Below, piece after piece: positions 45,021 to 55,301 of a stretch of DNA of 64,000 bases. The notes under the pieces are model-generated. The model saw only the letters and a list, made by a program, of their open reading frames with translations, was not told where the DNA came from and searched no databases. This DNA is from Flavobacterium odoriferum (GTDB taxonomy: Bacteria; Bacteroidota; Bacteroidia; Flavobacteriales; Flavobacteriaceae), in contig NZ_JAMKFA010000014.1 of NCBI RefSeq assembly GCF_025499515.1, forward strand, positions 62,001-126,000. Direction: 5' to 3'. Made by a program: the position numbers and the translations under genes. How positions within the stretch are numbered: position 1 is the first letter of the stretch; every line of letters begins with the position of its first letter.

Positions 45021-47361
45021 ATTTGATTTCAAGTTCAATATCTTGGTTGTATAATTGACCCTTATCATCAATGCCTTGAACATTTAATATAATCTTTTTT
45101 TGATTGTTAAGTGGAATTTGGTACTCAAAAATACCATTTGTATTGGATTGAATAGTTCTTGTAAAGTCTAGTGTTCCGTATTCTTTAAAAACTGCTTCAG
45201 ACTGATTTGATAATTTCTCAGAAGTTACGAATGGTAAAACATTTTTAAATCCATTGGTAATATAAAAGAAATTACTGTTTTTAGTTTCTGGCAAAGGATT
45301 AAAAGTTGGTTGTTTTTTTGTAAAAATACTTATTACCCCATTCATCCCTTCTTGTCCCATTCCTGCTCCTCTATTATTAATGTATATTTCATCTACGTTT
45401 ATTAATCTAAAGTTCACTAGGTCATTAATATTGTAAATTCGTCCGTTGTCTAATAAAACAATAGGATATCGATTTCCTAAAAATGAACGTTTGTTTCTTG
45501 TTACGATTACTGTATTTCCAATGCTGTCACGTATTACATCATATTGGTGAGATGCAATAAATGATAAAACATCTTTATATGTGTCTGATACTACTTCTGT
45601 AATTTTATATGCTTGAGCGCTCCTCGTTGATGGAAAATTTGTATATAGAAGTTTTTGTTTTACGTTTTGCACAACTTCTACATTTTTTAATTCTGTTGTT
45701 TTTATTTCAGAATTGTTGTAATCATAATCATTGCTGTTGTCTGAATAACTTAATTCACAATTTGAAACTAAATCAATTGTATTTAGTTTATTGAATTTTG
45801 ATTTATTCTTTTTTAATGTGTGTAAAATAGTTGTTTTATTAGCTAAATCTGGTTTTTTGGGAAAATTGTAATGAATAGATATTGAATCAAGTGCCAAAAT
45901 ATTTTTAAAAACAAAATCAGAATCTGGATTCATGGTAGTTGTTTCGCTAATTCCATTAGTTGAAAAAATTTTAAGTTGCTTGGTCGCTTTTGATGAATTA
46001 GAATTATTTAATCTGATTGTCAAATCAATACCTGTTTCAAATTCGTACTTTATATTTGGAATTATGTTAAGAATTGATTGCCAATTATATTTTGATGTAT
46101 TTGAAATTAAAAATAAGTCAAAATCCGCTGAGGTAGTTTTAGAATTCAACAATTCAGGATTAATTTTGTTGGTCAAATAATTGTCAAAAGCCAATGTTTT
46201 TAATATTGAATTTGAATAGATGCTTTTACTTGTTGAGAAAGGTAATGCACTAATGCTTAATTGTGAATTGAGATTGTTTAATTTTCCAATTATTTTAATG
46301 CTGTCATTAGTCTTTGTGTGACTTATTATGGATACTGCATTAGTAGAATTTTCTTTTTTGTAGATTATTCTTTCAGAGATTTGATTTAAATTCTTATCGA
46401 TTAATCGAAGTATATTTACTCCTTCAAAGAAGTTTTTCTTATCTAAAGTAAATTTTGAAATAACGTTTTTTTGAATTTTAAAAGTTATAAAACGAGTAGC
46501 TCTGTCTTTTTGAATGAGAAGGAATAATTCTTCATTTTCATACTTTTTCAGCGTATTTGGATTAGCTCTAATTTCTAAAGTATAAGAGTCACCAATGATA
46601 CCTTCTAATAGTAAATTAAAATTATCTGATGAAGGTTTTTTTAATTTTTCGGAAAAATTTATAAAATTATTATTGCTTACAATTGAATAAATTTCATCTT
46701 TAACTTTTGGGAGAATAAATTTTCCATACCCCAATTTATTGGTAGAAAAAGTGGTAATTACATTTTGTTTTTCATCTAAAACTTTAATGTTTTCAATCTT
46801 AATACCTTTATTTAAGCAATCCGATATTTTTACAACAACATTATTATCACAATCGGTAATTAAATTTCCTCCTTCATAATTTATGCTAACAGTAACATTG
46901 TTTTTGTCATATGATTTTGTGGCATTAATTTGTTTTGGAACTATAATTTCAATTTCTTGATAAGTTGATTCATCTTCCTCAAAATTATTCATGAAATTGG
47001 TATACACATGAAGATAATACATTCCAGATTCTAATTCTTTAGGTAAATTTATTTGCCCATCAATAGTTCCATTAGAAGCAAAAAACAGATTATTTGAAAG
47101 TTCTTTTCTTTTAGAATTGTACAAACTCACATAAACATTTGTAGTCCCAATGTTAAGCGAGTTTGTTTTTTTATCATAAATGTATCCTTTAAACCAAATA
47201 GTTTCATTAGAAAGAAAAACAGTTTTATTTAAATGCAAATGAATGTTTTCTCTTTCAAATTGATAATAGTTATCTATTGACTGAGCAATTTTTTCTTTAT
47301 TCACGGTTTGTGAAAAGCTGAAAAAATGAAATAAGCATACTAAGAAAACTGTTTTTTGCAT
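45019..47361 (-). CDS. secreted MG2-domain and TonB plug-like protein (paralogue A)
   Basis: The 780-residue product has a signal peptide (MQKTVFLVCLFHFFSFSQ) and an MG2-like macroglobulin domain at about 37-145 (NIHLHLNKTVFLSNETIWFKG and the SGMYYLHVYTNFMNNF pattern). A beta-rich middle is followed by a C-terminal plug-like domain (LSFIASHQYDVIRDS, LGNRYPIVLLDNGRIYN, INVDEIYINNRGAGMGQEG). No outer-membrane barrel follows. It is a close tandem paralogue of the next gene (7 bases apart). Such proteins occur in Bacteroidota; the biochemical role is unknown. Confidence 0.8.
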   Translation of the reverse strand: MQKTVFLVCLFHFFSFSQTVNKEKIAQSIDNYYQFERENIHLHLNKTVFLSNETIWFKGYIYDKKTNSLNIGTTNVYVSLYNSKRKELSNNLFFASNGTIDGQINLPKELESGMYYLHVYTNFMNNFEEDESTYQEIEIIVPKQINATKSYDKNNVTVSINYEGGNLITDCDNNVVVKISDCLNKGIKIENIKVLDEKQNVITTFSTNKLGYGKFILPKVKDEIYSIVSNNNFINFSEKLKKPSSDNFNLLLEGIIGDSYTLEIRANPNTLKKYENEELFLLIQKDRATRFITFKIQKNVISKFTLDKKNFFEGVNILRLIDKNLNQISERIIYKKENSTNAVSIISHTKTNDSIKIIGKLNNLNSQLSISALPFSTSKSIYSNSILKTLAFDNYLTNKINPELLNSKTTSADFDLFLISNTSKYNWQSILNIIPNIKYEFETGIDLTIRLNNSNSSKATKQLKIFSTNGISETTTMNPDSDFVFKNILALDSISIHYNFPKKPDLANKTTILHTLKKNKSKFNKLNTIDLVSNCELSYSDNSNDYDYNNSEIKTTELKNVEVVQNVKQKLLYTNFPSTRSAQAYKITEVVSDTYKDVLSFIASHQYDVIRDSIGNTVIVTRNKRSFLGNRYPIVLLDNGRIYNINDLVNFRLINVDEIYINNRGAGMGQEGMNGVISIFTKKQPTFNPLPETKNSNFFYITNGFKNVLPFVTSEKLSNQSEAVFKEYGTLDFTRTIQSNTNGIFEYQIPLNNQKKIILNVQGIDDKGQLYNQDIELEIK

Positions 47362-47368
47362 AATAGTT

Positions 47369-49714
47369 TTATTTTATATCAATTTCAAAATTATTGTAAT
47401 ACAGTTGCCCAAAATTATCAATTCCTTGAATGTTAATTTTTAATTTTTCTTGGTTAAAGTGCGGAATTGTAAACTCGAAATTTCCGGTCTCATCTGTATA
47501 AACATTTGGAATCCAATCAATTGTTCCGTATTTCAAAAATGATTCATTACTATAAGATACATATTTTGGATTTTCATACTCTAATAAAGGTTGAAAGCCT
47601 CCTTTTATTATTAAAGATTTTGATTTTATCAGATTTGGACTTTGTTTAGCTACATATGTTTTTTTTGTATAAATTCTAATTGATCCATTTGTTCCACCAC
47701 TACCACCCATTCCATACCCGTGTTTGTTAATGTAAATTTCATCAATGTCTATAAGTAATAAATTTAATAAGTAAGTAAAATCTGTTAGTGGTGCATTATC
47801 TAAAAAAACAGCAGGTTCTCTATTTCCTAAGAACGATTTAGTGATTCTGGAACGAATAGTTATATTTCCACCTTCTCTACTTACATCATAACCATGAGAT
47901 GCAATAAATGACAGAACATCTCTAAATGAAGTTATATCACTATCGTTGATTTTATACCCTTTAGCCATTGAATTATTATATTCTCGTTCTTTTTCAAGCT
48001 TTTCTTTTTTTACTTCGGCAACTTCAACATCTTTAAGAATAGTTACATTTTCTAATTTTGGGAATTCTAGGTTTGTATCAAAATCATTCTTAATAAATTT
48101 TTCTGATGGACATAAAGTCTTAATTATTAGTGGTTTTTTATTAAATTTTTTATTGTTATTTGTTACTCTTGAATAAATATTAAGCGACTGAAGTTTATCA
48201 TCTTTTTTAATTAATGAAAAATGAAAATTTGTTGAGTCAATGGCTAATATGTTTTTGAATTCAAATTCGTTTTTTTCATTTAATGTAGTAGTCTCATTAA
48301 TTCCATTTATTGAAAACAATCTTAATTTTTCTTTAGAACCTACATTTTGATTTACCTTGCCATCAATATTTAAACCAATATCAAATGAATAGGTTTCTTT
48401 AGGAGTTTCGTTTAAGATAGCACTCCACTTGTAATTCGTTTTTGAATGTAGAAGAACTAAGTCTAATTCGTATTTTTTTCTTTTGTTAAAATTTTCAAAA
48501 TAATAATCTGTATTTAACTTCTCTGTAGAGCAATAATTTTTAAAAACTAAATTAGAGATTATATTGTTTGTGTTGTTGTTTGCATCACCAGTAGGTAATG
48601 TACTCACACTAAAATTTCCTATTCGGTTATTAATTTTTCCACTAACTTTAATACTATCTTTTGTTTTAATTGTTGTTAGTGAGATTTTGTTTTGAATTAA
48701 ATTGTGATAAATTACTCTTTCAGATATTGATTCTAAGTCACTATTAATTAATCGAATTGCACTAATTCCGTTAGGAATATCCGATTGATTTATGACAAAG
48801 TTTTTTTGAGTCGCGTCTAAAATAAAATCAACTACATTACCTTGATCATTTTTTTGAATAATTATTGAAAAAGGTTTGTTTTTGTATTTTTTAAAACTTT
48901 CTTCATTAGTTTTAATTGTTATTAGAAGTTTGTTGTCATCACTATAATTAACGGCTGTAACATTTATTCCTTCTAAAACAGGGAAGTCTAGTTTTTTAGA
49001 AATTGCTTTGGCGTTATGTTCAAATTCAATTGTATAAATTTCTAAATTGGTTTTAAAAAGGTCAAATTTACCATAACCTTCGCTGTTGGTTGCAAATGTA
49101 TTTATGACTTCTCCTTTGTTATTTTTCACCTTAATATTGCCTATTTTTAAACCATTTCCATAACAATCTTGAATACTAACACCAACAGTGTTGTCGCAAT
49201 TTGCTAATAAACTTCCGCCTTCATATGATGTAATTATTGAAGGGCTTGTTGTTTCTTCAGATTTTGTTGGAATAACCTTATCTTGAATATTGATTATTTT
49301 TAAAGGCTGAATTGTTGATTCGTTTTCTTTAAAATTATTCATGTAATTGGTGTAAACATGAATGTAATAATTTCCAGAAGGTAATGATTCGTTAATTTTA
49401 ATTTGTCCTAAAATAACTCCGTTTGAAGCATAAAAAAGTTGATTTGAAATTTCTAAATTATTTTCATCTAATATCGAAACATAAACATTTGTAGTTTCAA
49501 AATTAAGTTTTGACTCTTTTTTTTCAATTATATAACCTTTAAACCAAATAGTTTCGTTTGTTAAATAGACAGATTTGTTAAGGTGTAAAAAGATGTTTTC
49601 ACGATCTAATTTATAATAATTAATTAATGTTTCATCAATTTTATTTTTATCCAAATTTTGAGAAAATAATTGTAAACAGAAAAAAAGAGTAATAATTAAA
49701 AAATTGTTTTTCAT
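47369..49714 (-). CDS. secreted MG2-domain and TonB plug-like protein (paralogue B)
   Basis: The 781-residue product has the same plan as its downstream neighbour: signal peptide, MG2-like domain (NIFLHLNKSVYLTNETIWFKG, then SGNYYIHVYTNYMNNF), a beta-rich middle and a plug-like end (LSFIASHGYDVSREG, LGNREPAVFLDNAPLTD, IDIDEIYINKHGYGMGGSG). No barrel is present. The two genes are same-length duplicates that have diverged throughout. It is the promoter-proximal copy, downstream of the groEL terminator. Function unknown. Confidence 0.8.
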   Translation of the reverse strand: MKNNFLIITLFFCLQLFSQNLDKNKIDETLINYYKLDRENIFLHLNKSVYLTNETIWFKGYIIEKKESKLNFETTNVYVSILDENNLEISNQLFYASNGVILGQIKINESLPSGNYYIHVYTNYMNNFKENESTIQPLKIINIQDKVIPTKSEETTSPSIITSYEGGSLLANCDNTVGVSIQDCYGNGLKIGNIKVKNNKGEVINTFATNSEGYGKFDLFKTNLEIYTIEFEHNAKAISKKLDFPVLEGINVTAVNYSDDNKLLITIKTNEESFKKYKNKPFSIIIQKNDQGNVVDFILDATQKNFVINQSDIPNGISAIRLINSDLESISERVIYHNLIQNKISLTTIKTKDSIKVSGKINNRIGNFSVSTLPTGDANNNTNNIISNLVFKNYCSTEKLNTDYYFENFNKRKKYELDLVLLHSKTNYKWSAILNETPKETYSFDIGLNIDGKVNQNVGSKEKLRLFSINGINETTTLNEKNEFEFKNILAIDSTNFHFSLIKKDDKLQSLNIYSRVTNNNKKFNKKPLIIKTLCPSEKFIKNDFDTNLEFPKLENVTILKDVEVAEVKKEKLEKEREYNNSMAKGYKINDSDITSFRDVLSFIASHGYDVSREGGNITIRSRITKSFLGNREPAVFLDNAPLTDFTYLLNLLLIDIDEIYINKHGYGMGGSGGTNGSIRIYTKKTYVAKQSPNLIKSKSLIIKGGFQPLLEYENPKYVSYSNESFLKYGTIDWIPNVYTDETGNFEFTIPHFNQEKLKINIQGIDNFGQLYYNNFEIDIK

Positions 49715-49744
49715 GGCTTTAAGATTTTTATATTTTGTAAATAT

Positions 49745-49776
49745 AAAAAAAACTGCTTGAGATTATCAAGCAGTTT
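49745..49776 (-). terminator. terminator of groEL
   Basis: AAACTGCTTGA (49750-49760) pairs with TCAAGCAGTTT (49766-49776). On the minus strand the stem is followed by a run of T. Confidence 0.82.
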
Positions 49777-49798
49777 CTAATTTTTTTTAAGAAAAATA

Positions 49799-51464
<1,666 letters not shown>

Positions 51465-51485
51465 AAGTTGTAGTTCAATCTATGA

Positions 51486-51761
51486 TTAAAGAATTGCGTA
51501 AATTTCGTCTTCTCTCATAATCAGGTAATCTTTACCTTCATATTTGAACTCTGTTCCCGAATATTTACCATACAAAACGGTATCTCCAACTTTTACAGTC
51601 ATGGTATAGTCTTTTTTGCCATTTCCCACGGCTACTACAGTACCTTTTTGTGGTTTTTCTTTTGCAGTGTCTGGAATAATAATTCCCGAAGCTGTTGTAG
51701 TTTCTGCTGCCAATGGAGCAATTACTACACGATCTGAAATAGGTTTAATGTTTAATGACAT
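51486..51761 (-). CDS. groES: co-chaperonin GroES (10 kDa)
   Basis: GroES caps the GroEL ring. The 91 residues carry [31 protein letters not shown], that is, the conserved N-terminal strand and the mobile loop, then [14 protein letters not shown] and [14 protein letters not shown], and end [12 protein letters not shown]. It precedes groEL on the minus strand, forming the usual pair. No CIRCE or other familiar heat-shock operator is seen upstream. Confidence 0.97.
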   Translation of the reverse strand: MSLNIKPISDRVVIAPLAAETTTASGIIIPDTAKEKPQKGTVVAVGNGKKDYTMTVKVGDTVLYGKYSGTEFKYEGKDYLIMREDEIYAIL

Positions 51762-51850
51762 AGTTGTATATTTTGGTTATTAAAATTAATTTGTTGATTG
51801 TTGTTTTTCAGAAATTATGCCAAACCAATTTTCTGACATTTTTACTGAAA

Positions 51851-51884
51851 TAAAAAAGCCAGCACTGACAGGCTGGCATTTTTA
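51851..51884 (-). terminator. terminator of the secG operon
   Basis: GCCAGC (51858-51863) pairs with GCTGGC (51872-51877). On the minus strand the stem is followed by a T run. Confidence 0.8.
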
Positions 51885-51902
51885 TATGTTTTTTGTATGT
51901 TT

Positions 51903-52256
51903 TTATTTTTTTTCTGCAGGTGCAGGTGTAGCAGGTGCAGTTTGTTTTGCAGCTTCAGGTGTAGTTGGAACTGTAGTTGTTGGTACAGCCATTTCTTCTT
52001 CTCCTAAAATTTTTGAACCAGTTGCTCCACCACCATTAAAACTCAAACTTGAAAGTAAGATTAATGCAATTAGAATTCCTCCTAATGTCCATGTACTTTT
52101 ATCTAAAAAGTCTGTTGTTTTTTGAACTCCACCTAATTGTTGAGAACCACCAAATGAAGAAGATAAACCTCCACCTTTAGGGTTTTGAACCATAATAGCT
52201 AAGATTAATAAAAAACAAACAATTGTTATCGCAATTAAAAAACCTGTAAATCCCAT
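51903..52256 (-). CDS. secG: preprotein translocase subunit SecG
   Basis: SecG is the small membrane subunit of the SecYEG translocon. The 117 residues have a first transmembrane helix (about 4-22, TGFLIAITIVCFLLILAIMV), the conserved VQNPKGGGLSSSFGGSQQLGG loop and a second helix (about 58-75). A threonine-, alanine- and proline-rich tail (VPTTTVPTTPEAAKQTAPAT) follows. It is last in the operon with lptE and the TPR gene; three bases separate it from the latter. Confidence 0.94.
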   Translation of the reverse strand: MGFTGFLIAITIVCFLLILAIMVQNPKGGGLSSSFGGSQQLGGVQKTTDFLDKSTWTLGGILIALILLSSLSFNGGGATGSKILGEEEMAVPTTTVPTTPEAAKQTAPATPAPAEKK

Positions 52257-52258
52257 AA

Positions 52259-53065
52259 TTAATTATTATTTTGTTGTAAATTTTTGATTTCATTTATTCG
52301 GTCTGCAAAGAAACTACTTTTTTCTGGATATTTCAAAATTAATATTTCATAAGCTTGTATTGCTTTGTTATATTTTTTTTGTTCTAAGTATACTTTTGCT
52401 AATGTCTCAGTCATTAAGTGTGTTGGCTCTTCAACACTTTTAGTAATATTTGCAGGTGTTTTCGTTAGATCTTTTACTGGAGCAATTTTTGGATTGGCTT
52501 CAATAAATTTATCTATTATATCTATTTTTTTTTGCTTTTCAGCTTCAATTTGAGGGTTGATTGCCTCATTTTCACGATCAATTGGACTAAATTTTGTCAA
52601 TTGTAACCATTCTTGAAACGAATGTCTTTCAGTAGGAGTAAAAGGTAAAGGTTTACCAATTTCTAATTTTTCTTCTGAAGTTTTTTCTATTACTTCAAGC
52701 TCAACTTTTTCTTCTTCAGTGGCAATAGTTTCTATTTGAGGAAGCACAATTACTTCTTCCATATGATGTACTTCAATATTTAACAAAGATTTTTGAATTT
52801 CATCTATCTTTTCCTGTTGAATCGCTGTGAAATTATCCGAAGTAATAAATTCAAATAATATTGTTCTATCTGTTGTGTAAGCAGCTGTTTTTTTTAATTC
52901 ATAATTATATCTAAAACTTTCCTGATTGAACAATCCTTTTAAATGCAAGGCACGCACTGCTTGAAAGTACGGAAATTGCAAGACAATATTTTCTAAAGCT
53001 ATCGTTTGTTTTTCGTTGGTAGCTTCAGGTTTGTTTAAAAGATATGTTAAATCAGATGTGTTCAA
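52259..53065 (-). CDS. tetratricopeptide-repeat protein of unknown function
   Basis: The 268 residues have a conserved N-terminal region (TSDLTYLLNKPEATNEKQT, then LVLQFPYFQAVRALHLKGL-like segments), a glutamate-rich middle and a C-terminal TPR-like repeat (TLAKVYLEQKKYNKAIQAYE). There is no signal peptide. It sits between lptE and secG, a position it shares with other Flavobacteriaceae. It may act in protein-protein contacts linked to envelope biogenesis; no enzyme motif is seen. Confidence 0.82.
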   Translation of the reverse strand: MNTSDLTYLLNKPEATNEKQTIALENIVLQFPYFQAVRALHLKGLFNQESFRYNYELKKTAAYTTDRTILFEFITSDNFTAIQQEKIDEIQKSLLNIEVHHMEEVIVLPQIETIATEEEKVELEVIEKTSEEKLEIGKPLPFTPTERHSFQEWLQLTKFSPIDRENEAINPQIEAEKQKKIDIIDKFIEANPKIAPVKDLTKTPANITKSVEEPTHLMTETLAKVYLEQKKYNKAIQAYEILILKYPEKSSFFADRINEIKNLQQNNN

Positions 53066-53080
53066 AAGTTTATAAATTAA

Positions 53081-53584
53081 TTACCATTTTGCTAATGATT
53101 CGTTAAAAACATCTTGAGTGATTCGTTCAAAAATCACATCTAATGCTGCAGTTAATTGTGAACCAACCAATTGCTCATTGGCATCGAAGTCATAGAAAAA
53201 TGAAAAACGTTTTTCAAAATTGTCATCTTCTTTTTTTCTATTTACAAAACGAACCATTACAGCAATCGTAAGTCTGTTTTGTGCAGCTCTTTGATCAGCT
53301 GTAGCAGTCATTGGTGTAATGCGATATTCAACAATTTCACCTTCATAAAGCAAATCACCTCCTTGTGAAGTTAGATTTAAATTAGTCTGGTTTTGAATGA
53401 TGTCTTGTAATTCTAAAGTGAATGTTCTTTCAATTCCTGGTTCAATTAATTCAGCATTATTTTGAAAATAATTTACTTGAAAAGTTTCGGCATCTATTTT
53501 TCCAGTTCCAGTGAAATTATAAACTCCGCAACCATTCAATAGAAAGGAAAAAGTTACAGTTATTGCTATGATGAAATATCTCAT
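53081..53584 (-). CDS. lptE: LptE family lipoprotein (LPS assembly)
   Basis: LptE is the outer-membrane lipoprotein partner of LptD in lipopolysaccharide insertion. The 167 residues have a lipoprotein signal ending LLNGC with the lipidated cysteine at residue 19, followed by the conserved GVYNFTGTGKIDAETFQV and the GGDLLYEGEIVEYRITPM region. Its ATG shares a base with the stop codon of the sigma-54 activator gene. The family name is reliable, although LptE sequences are weakly conserved. Confidence 0.88.
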   Translation of the reverse strand: MRYFIIAITVTFSFLLNGCGVYNFTGTGKIDAETFQVNYFQNNAELIEPGIERTFTLELQDIIQNQTNLNLTSQGGDLLYEGEIVEYRITPMTATADQRAAQNRLTIAVMVRFVNRKKEDDNFEKRFSFFYDFDANEQLVGSQLTAALDVIFERITQDVFNESLAKW

Positions 53585-54843
53585 TATAAGTCGTATTGTT
53601 TTATTTTTCTATAAAGTGTTCGTTCCGAAATCCCTAATTCGTCTGCTGCTGCTTTTCTTTTTCCTTTGTTTCGGTCTAAAGATTTTTTGATTAACTCAAT
53701 TTCTTTTGCTTCTAAACTCAAGGTTTCTTCTTCGTCAACTGTTTCAGCAAATAGATAATTCTCATCGTCATCGTCTTCAAACTCTTCTTGCATTAGATTA
53801 TTTTGATTCGGAAGCATTTCAACTCTTGGTTCTTCTTCAAAAATAGCATTTTCTTCGGGTTTACCGTAAATTTTCTGAATTAATCCTTTGTTCGCTTCTT
53901 GTACTTTTGAACTTCCGTTTTGCATTAATTCCATCGTAAGCTTTTTCAAATCATTCAAATCGCTTTTCATATCAAAAAGGACTTTGTACAAAATTTCTCT
54001 TTCGTTGCTAAAATCACTCTCCGATTTTTTACTTCCAATTACCGAAGGTAAATTTGCATTTTCTTGAGGTAAATAGGAGTGAAGCGTTTGCAAAGAAATC
54101 TCACGTTTGGTTTCTAGAACTGAAATTTGTTCAGCAACATTTCGTAACTGACGAATATTTCCGCTCCATCTGTATTTTATCAACAATTGAATGGCATCGT
54201 CATCCAATTTAATAGGAGGCATTTTGTATTTATGCGCAAAATCGGCAGCAAATTTTCTAAACAACAAATGAATGTCGTCTTTGCGTTCGCGAAGTGGTGG
54301 CAACATAATGTCAACCGTACTCAATCGATAAAATAAATCTTCACGGAATTTGCCTTTTTCAATCGCATCAAACATATTCACGTTGGTAGCAGCTACAATT
54401 CTCACATTTGTTTTTTGTACTTGCGAAGAACCCACTTTGATGAATTCTCCATTTTCCAAAACACGTAATAAACGCACTTGAGTCGTTAAAGGTAATTCGC
54501 CTACTTCATCTAAGAAAATAGTTCCACCATCAGCTACTTCAAAGTAACCTTCACGCGTATTGGTTGCTCCGGTAAACGAGCCTTTTTCGTGACCAAAAAG
54601 TTCACTATCAATTGTTCCTTCTGGAATTGCACCACAGTTTACAGCAATGTATTTTCCATGTTTTCTGTGCGAAAGTGAGTGAATAATTTTTGGAATACTT
54701 TCTTTTCCAACACCACTTTCACCTGTTACCAATACCGAAATATCCGTTGGAGCAACCTGAATGGCTTTCTCCACGGCACGATTGAGTTTTGGGTCGTTCC
54801 CAATAATTTCAAATCGTTGTTTTATAGCTTGTACTGATTCCAT
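53584..54843 (-). CDS. sigma-54-dependent transcriptional activator without a receiver domain
   Basis: The 419 residues start almost at once with an AAA+ sigma-54 interaction domain: Walker A GESGVGKE at 41-48, the sigma-54 contact loop GSFTGA at 88-93 (the family consensus is GAFTGA) and Walker B FLDE near 110-113. The middle is a glutamate-rich linker. The C-terminus is a Fis-type helix-turn-helix (about 376-417, NKGKRKAAADELGISERTLY). No N-terminal receiver or sensor domain is present. It is upstream of lptE in the envelope operon. Targets are unknown. Confidence 0.93.
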   Translation of the reverse strand: MESVQAIKQRFEIIGNDPKLNRAVEKAIQVAPTDISVLVTGESGVGKESIPKIIHSLSHRKHGKYIAVNCGAIPEGTIDSELFGHEKGSFTGATNTREGYFEVADGGTIFLDEVGELPLTTQVRLLRVLENGEFIKVGSSQVQKTNVRIVAATNVNMFDAIEKGKFREDLFYRLSTVDIMLPPLRERKDDIHLLFRKFAADFAHKYKMPPIKLDDDAIQLLIKYRWSGNIRQLRNVAEQISVLETKREISLQTLHSYLPQENANLPSVIGSKKSESDFSNEREILYKVLFDMKSDLNDLKKLTMELMQNGSSKVQEANKGLIQKIYGKPEENAIFEEEPRVEMLPNQNNLMQEEFEDDDDENYLFAETVDEEETLSLEAKEIELIKKSLDRNKGKRKAAADELGISERTLYRKIKQYDL

Positions 54844-54858
54844 TTTTTTTATTTTTTT

Positions 54859-54886
54859 GCCACGGATTAAAGGATTTTCACTGATT
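54859..54886. repeat. left inverted terminal repeat of the GxxExxY cassette
   Basis: The 18 bases GCCACGGATTAAAGGATT are the exact reverse complement of 55276-55293. Extending both ends to 28 bases, 25 of 28 positions match. It starts 16 bases before the sigma-54 activator start codon and runs up to the GxxExxY stop. Confidence 0.85.
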
Positions 54887-54888
54887 AA

Positions 54889-55260
54889 TTAAAATACTAA
54901 TCTTTTATGTTGTAATGATTTGTTTTGAAAATTTACCAATAAGCCAATTTCTGAATCTGAAAGTTTCATATAATTCAATACTTGTGCAGTATGTTCCCCT
55001 GAAAATTCTTTTATAGCTTTTACCTCTAAAACAATATCTTCATTTACTATGAAATCAGCATAAAATTTATGCGGTAATATTACTCCTTTATATTCGATTG
55101 AAAATTCTTTTTCTCTCTCAAAAGGAATATTATTTGCTTTAAATTCTATCTCTAACGCATCTTTATATACTACTTCAAGTAATCCTGGACCAAGATTCCT
55201 GTGAACTTCCATACAAATCCCAATAATTTTAAAAGTTTCTTCTTCCCTATAAAGTCCCAT
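54889..55260 (-). CDS. GxxExxY family nuclease-like protein in an inverted-repeat cassette
   Basis: The 123 residues match the GxxExxY family, whose signature is here G26-LLE29-VVY32. The family belongs to the PD-(D/E)xK superfamily, and D69 (KFYADFIV) with E79-V-K81 (LEVKAIKEF) forms a plausible catalytic pattern. The gene fills a 435-bp unit bounded by long inverted repeats and interrupts what is otherwise a miaB-sigma-54 activator neighbourhood. Such genes recur in many bacteria with unknown function. A role in mobility or repair is only inferred. Confidence 0.88.
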   Translation of the reverse strand: MGLYREEETFKIIGICMEVHRNLGPGLLEVVYKDALEIEFKANNIPFEREKEFSIEYKGVILPHKFYADFIVNEDIVLEVKAIKEFSGEHTAQVLNYMKLSDSEIGLLVNFQNKSLQHKRLVF

Positions 55261-55265
55261 ATCGA

Positions 55266-55293
55266 AATCCGTGTTAATCCTTTAATCCGTGGC
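55266..55293. repeat. right inverted terminal repeat of the GxxExxY cassette
   Basis: AATCCTTTAATCCGTGGC at 55276-55293 is the exact reverse complement of 54859-54876, and the longer 28-base match includes three mismatches. It ends eight bases before the miaB stop. Confidence 0.85.
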
Positions 55294-55301
55294 TTATATT
55301 T

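Larger units (their letters stand above)
54859..55293. mobile_element. candidate 435-bp inverted-repeat cassette carrying the GxxExxY gene
   Basis: The unit consists of two 28-bp imperfect inverted ends and one short gene that nearly fills the interior. The ends contain recurring GGATTA units, like subterminal binding sites of transposons. It lies between miaB and the sigma-54 activator. No transposase is present; T-rich flanks on both sides could hide a target duplication. Mobility is inferred from structure only. Confidence 0.5.

Noticed and set aside
51762..51850. A CIRCE heat-shock operator before groES
   Set aside because: No TTAGCACTC/GAGTGCTAA pair is found in this stretch.
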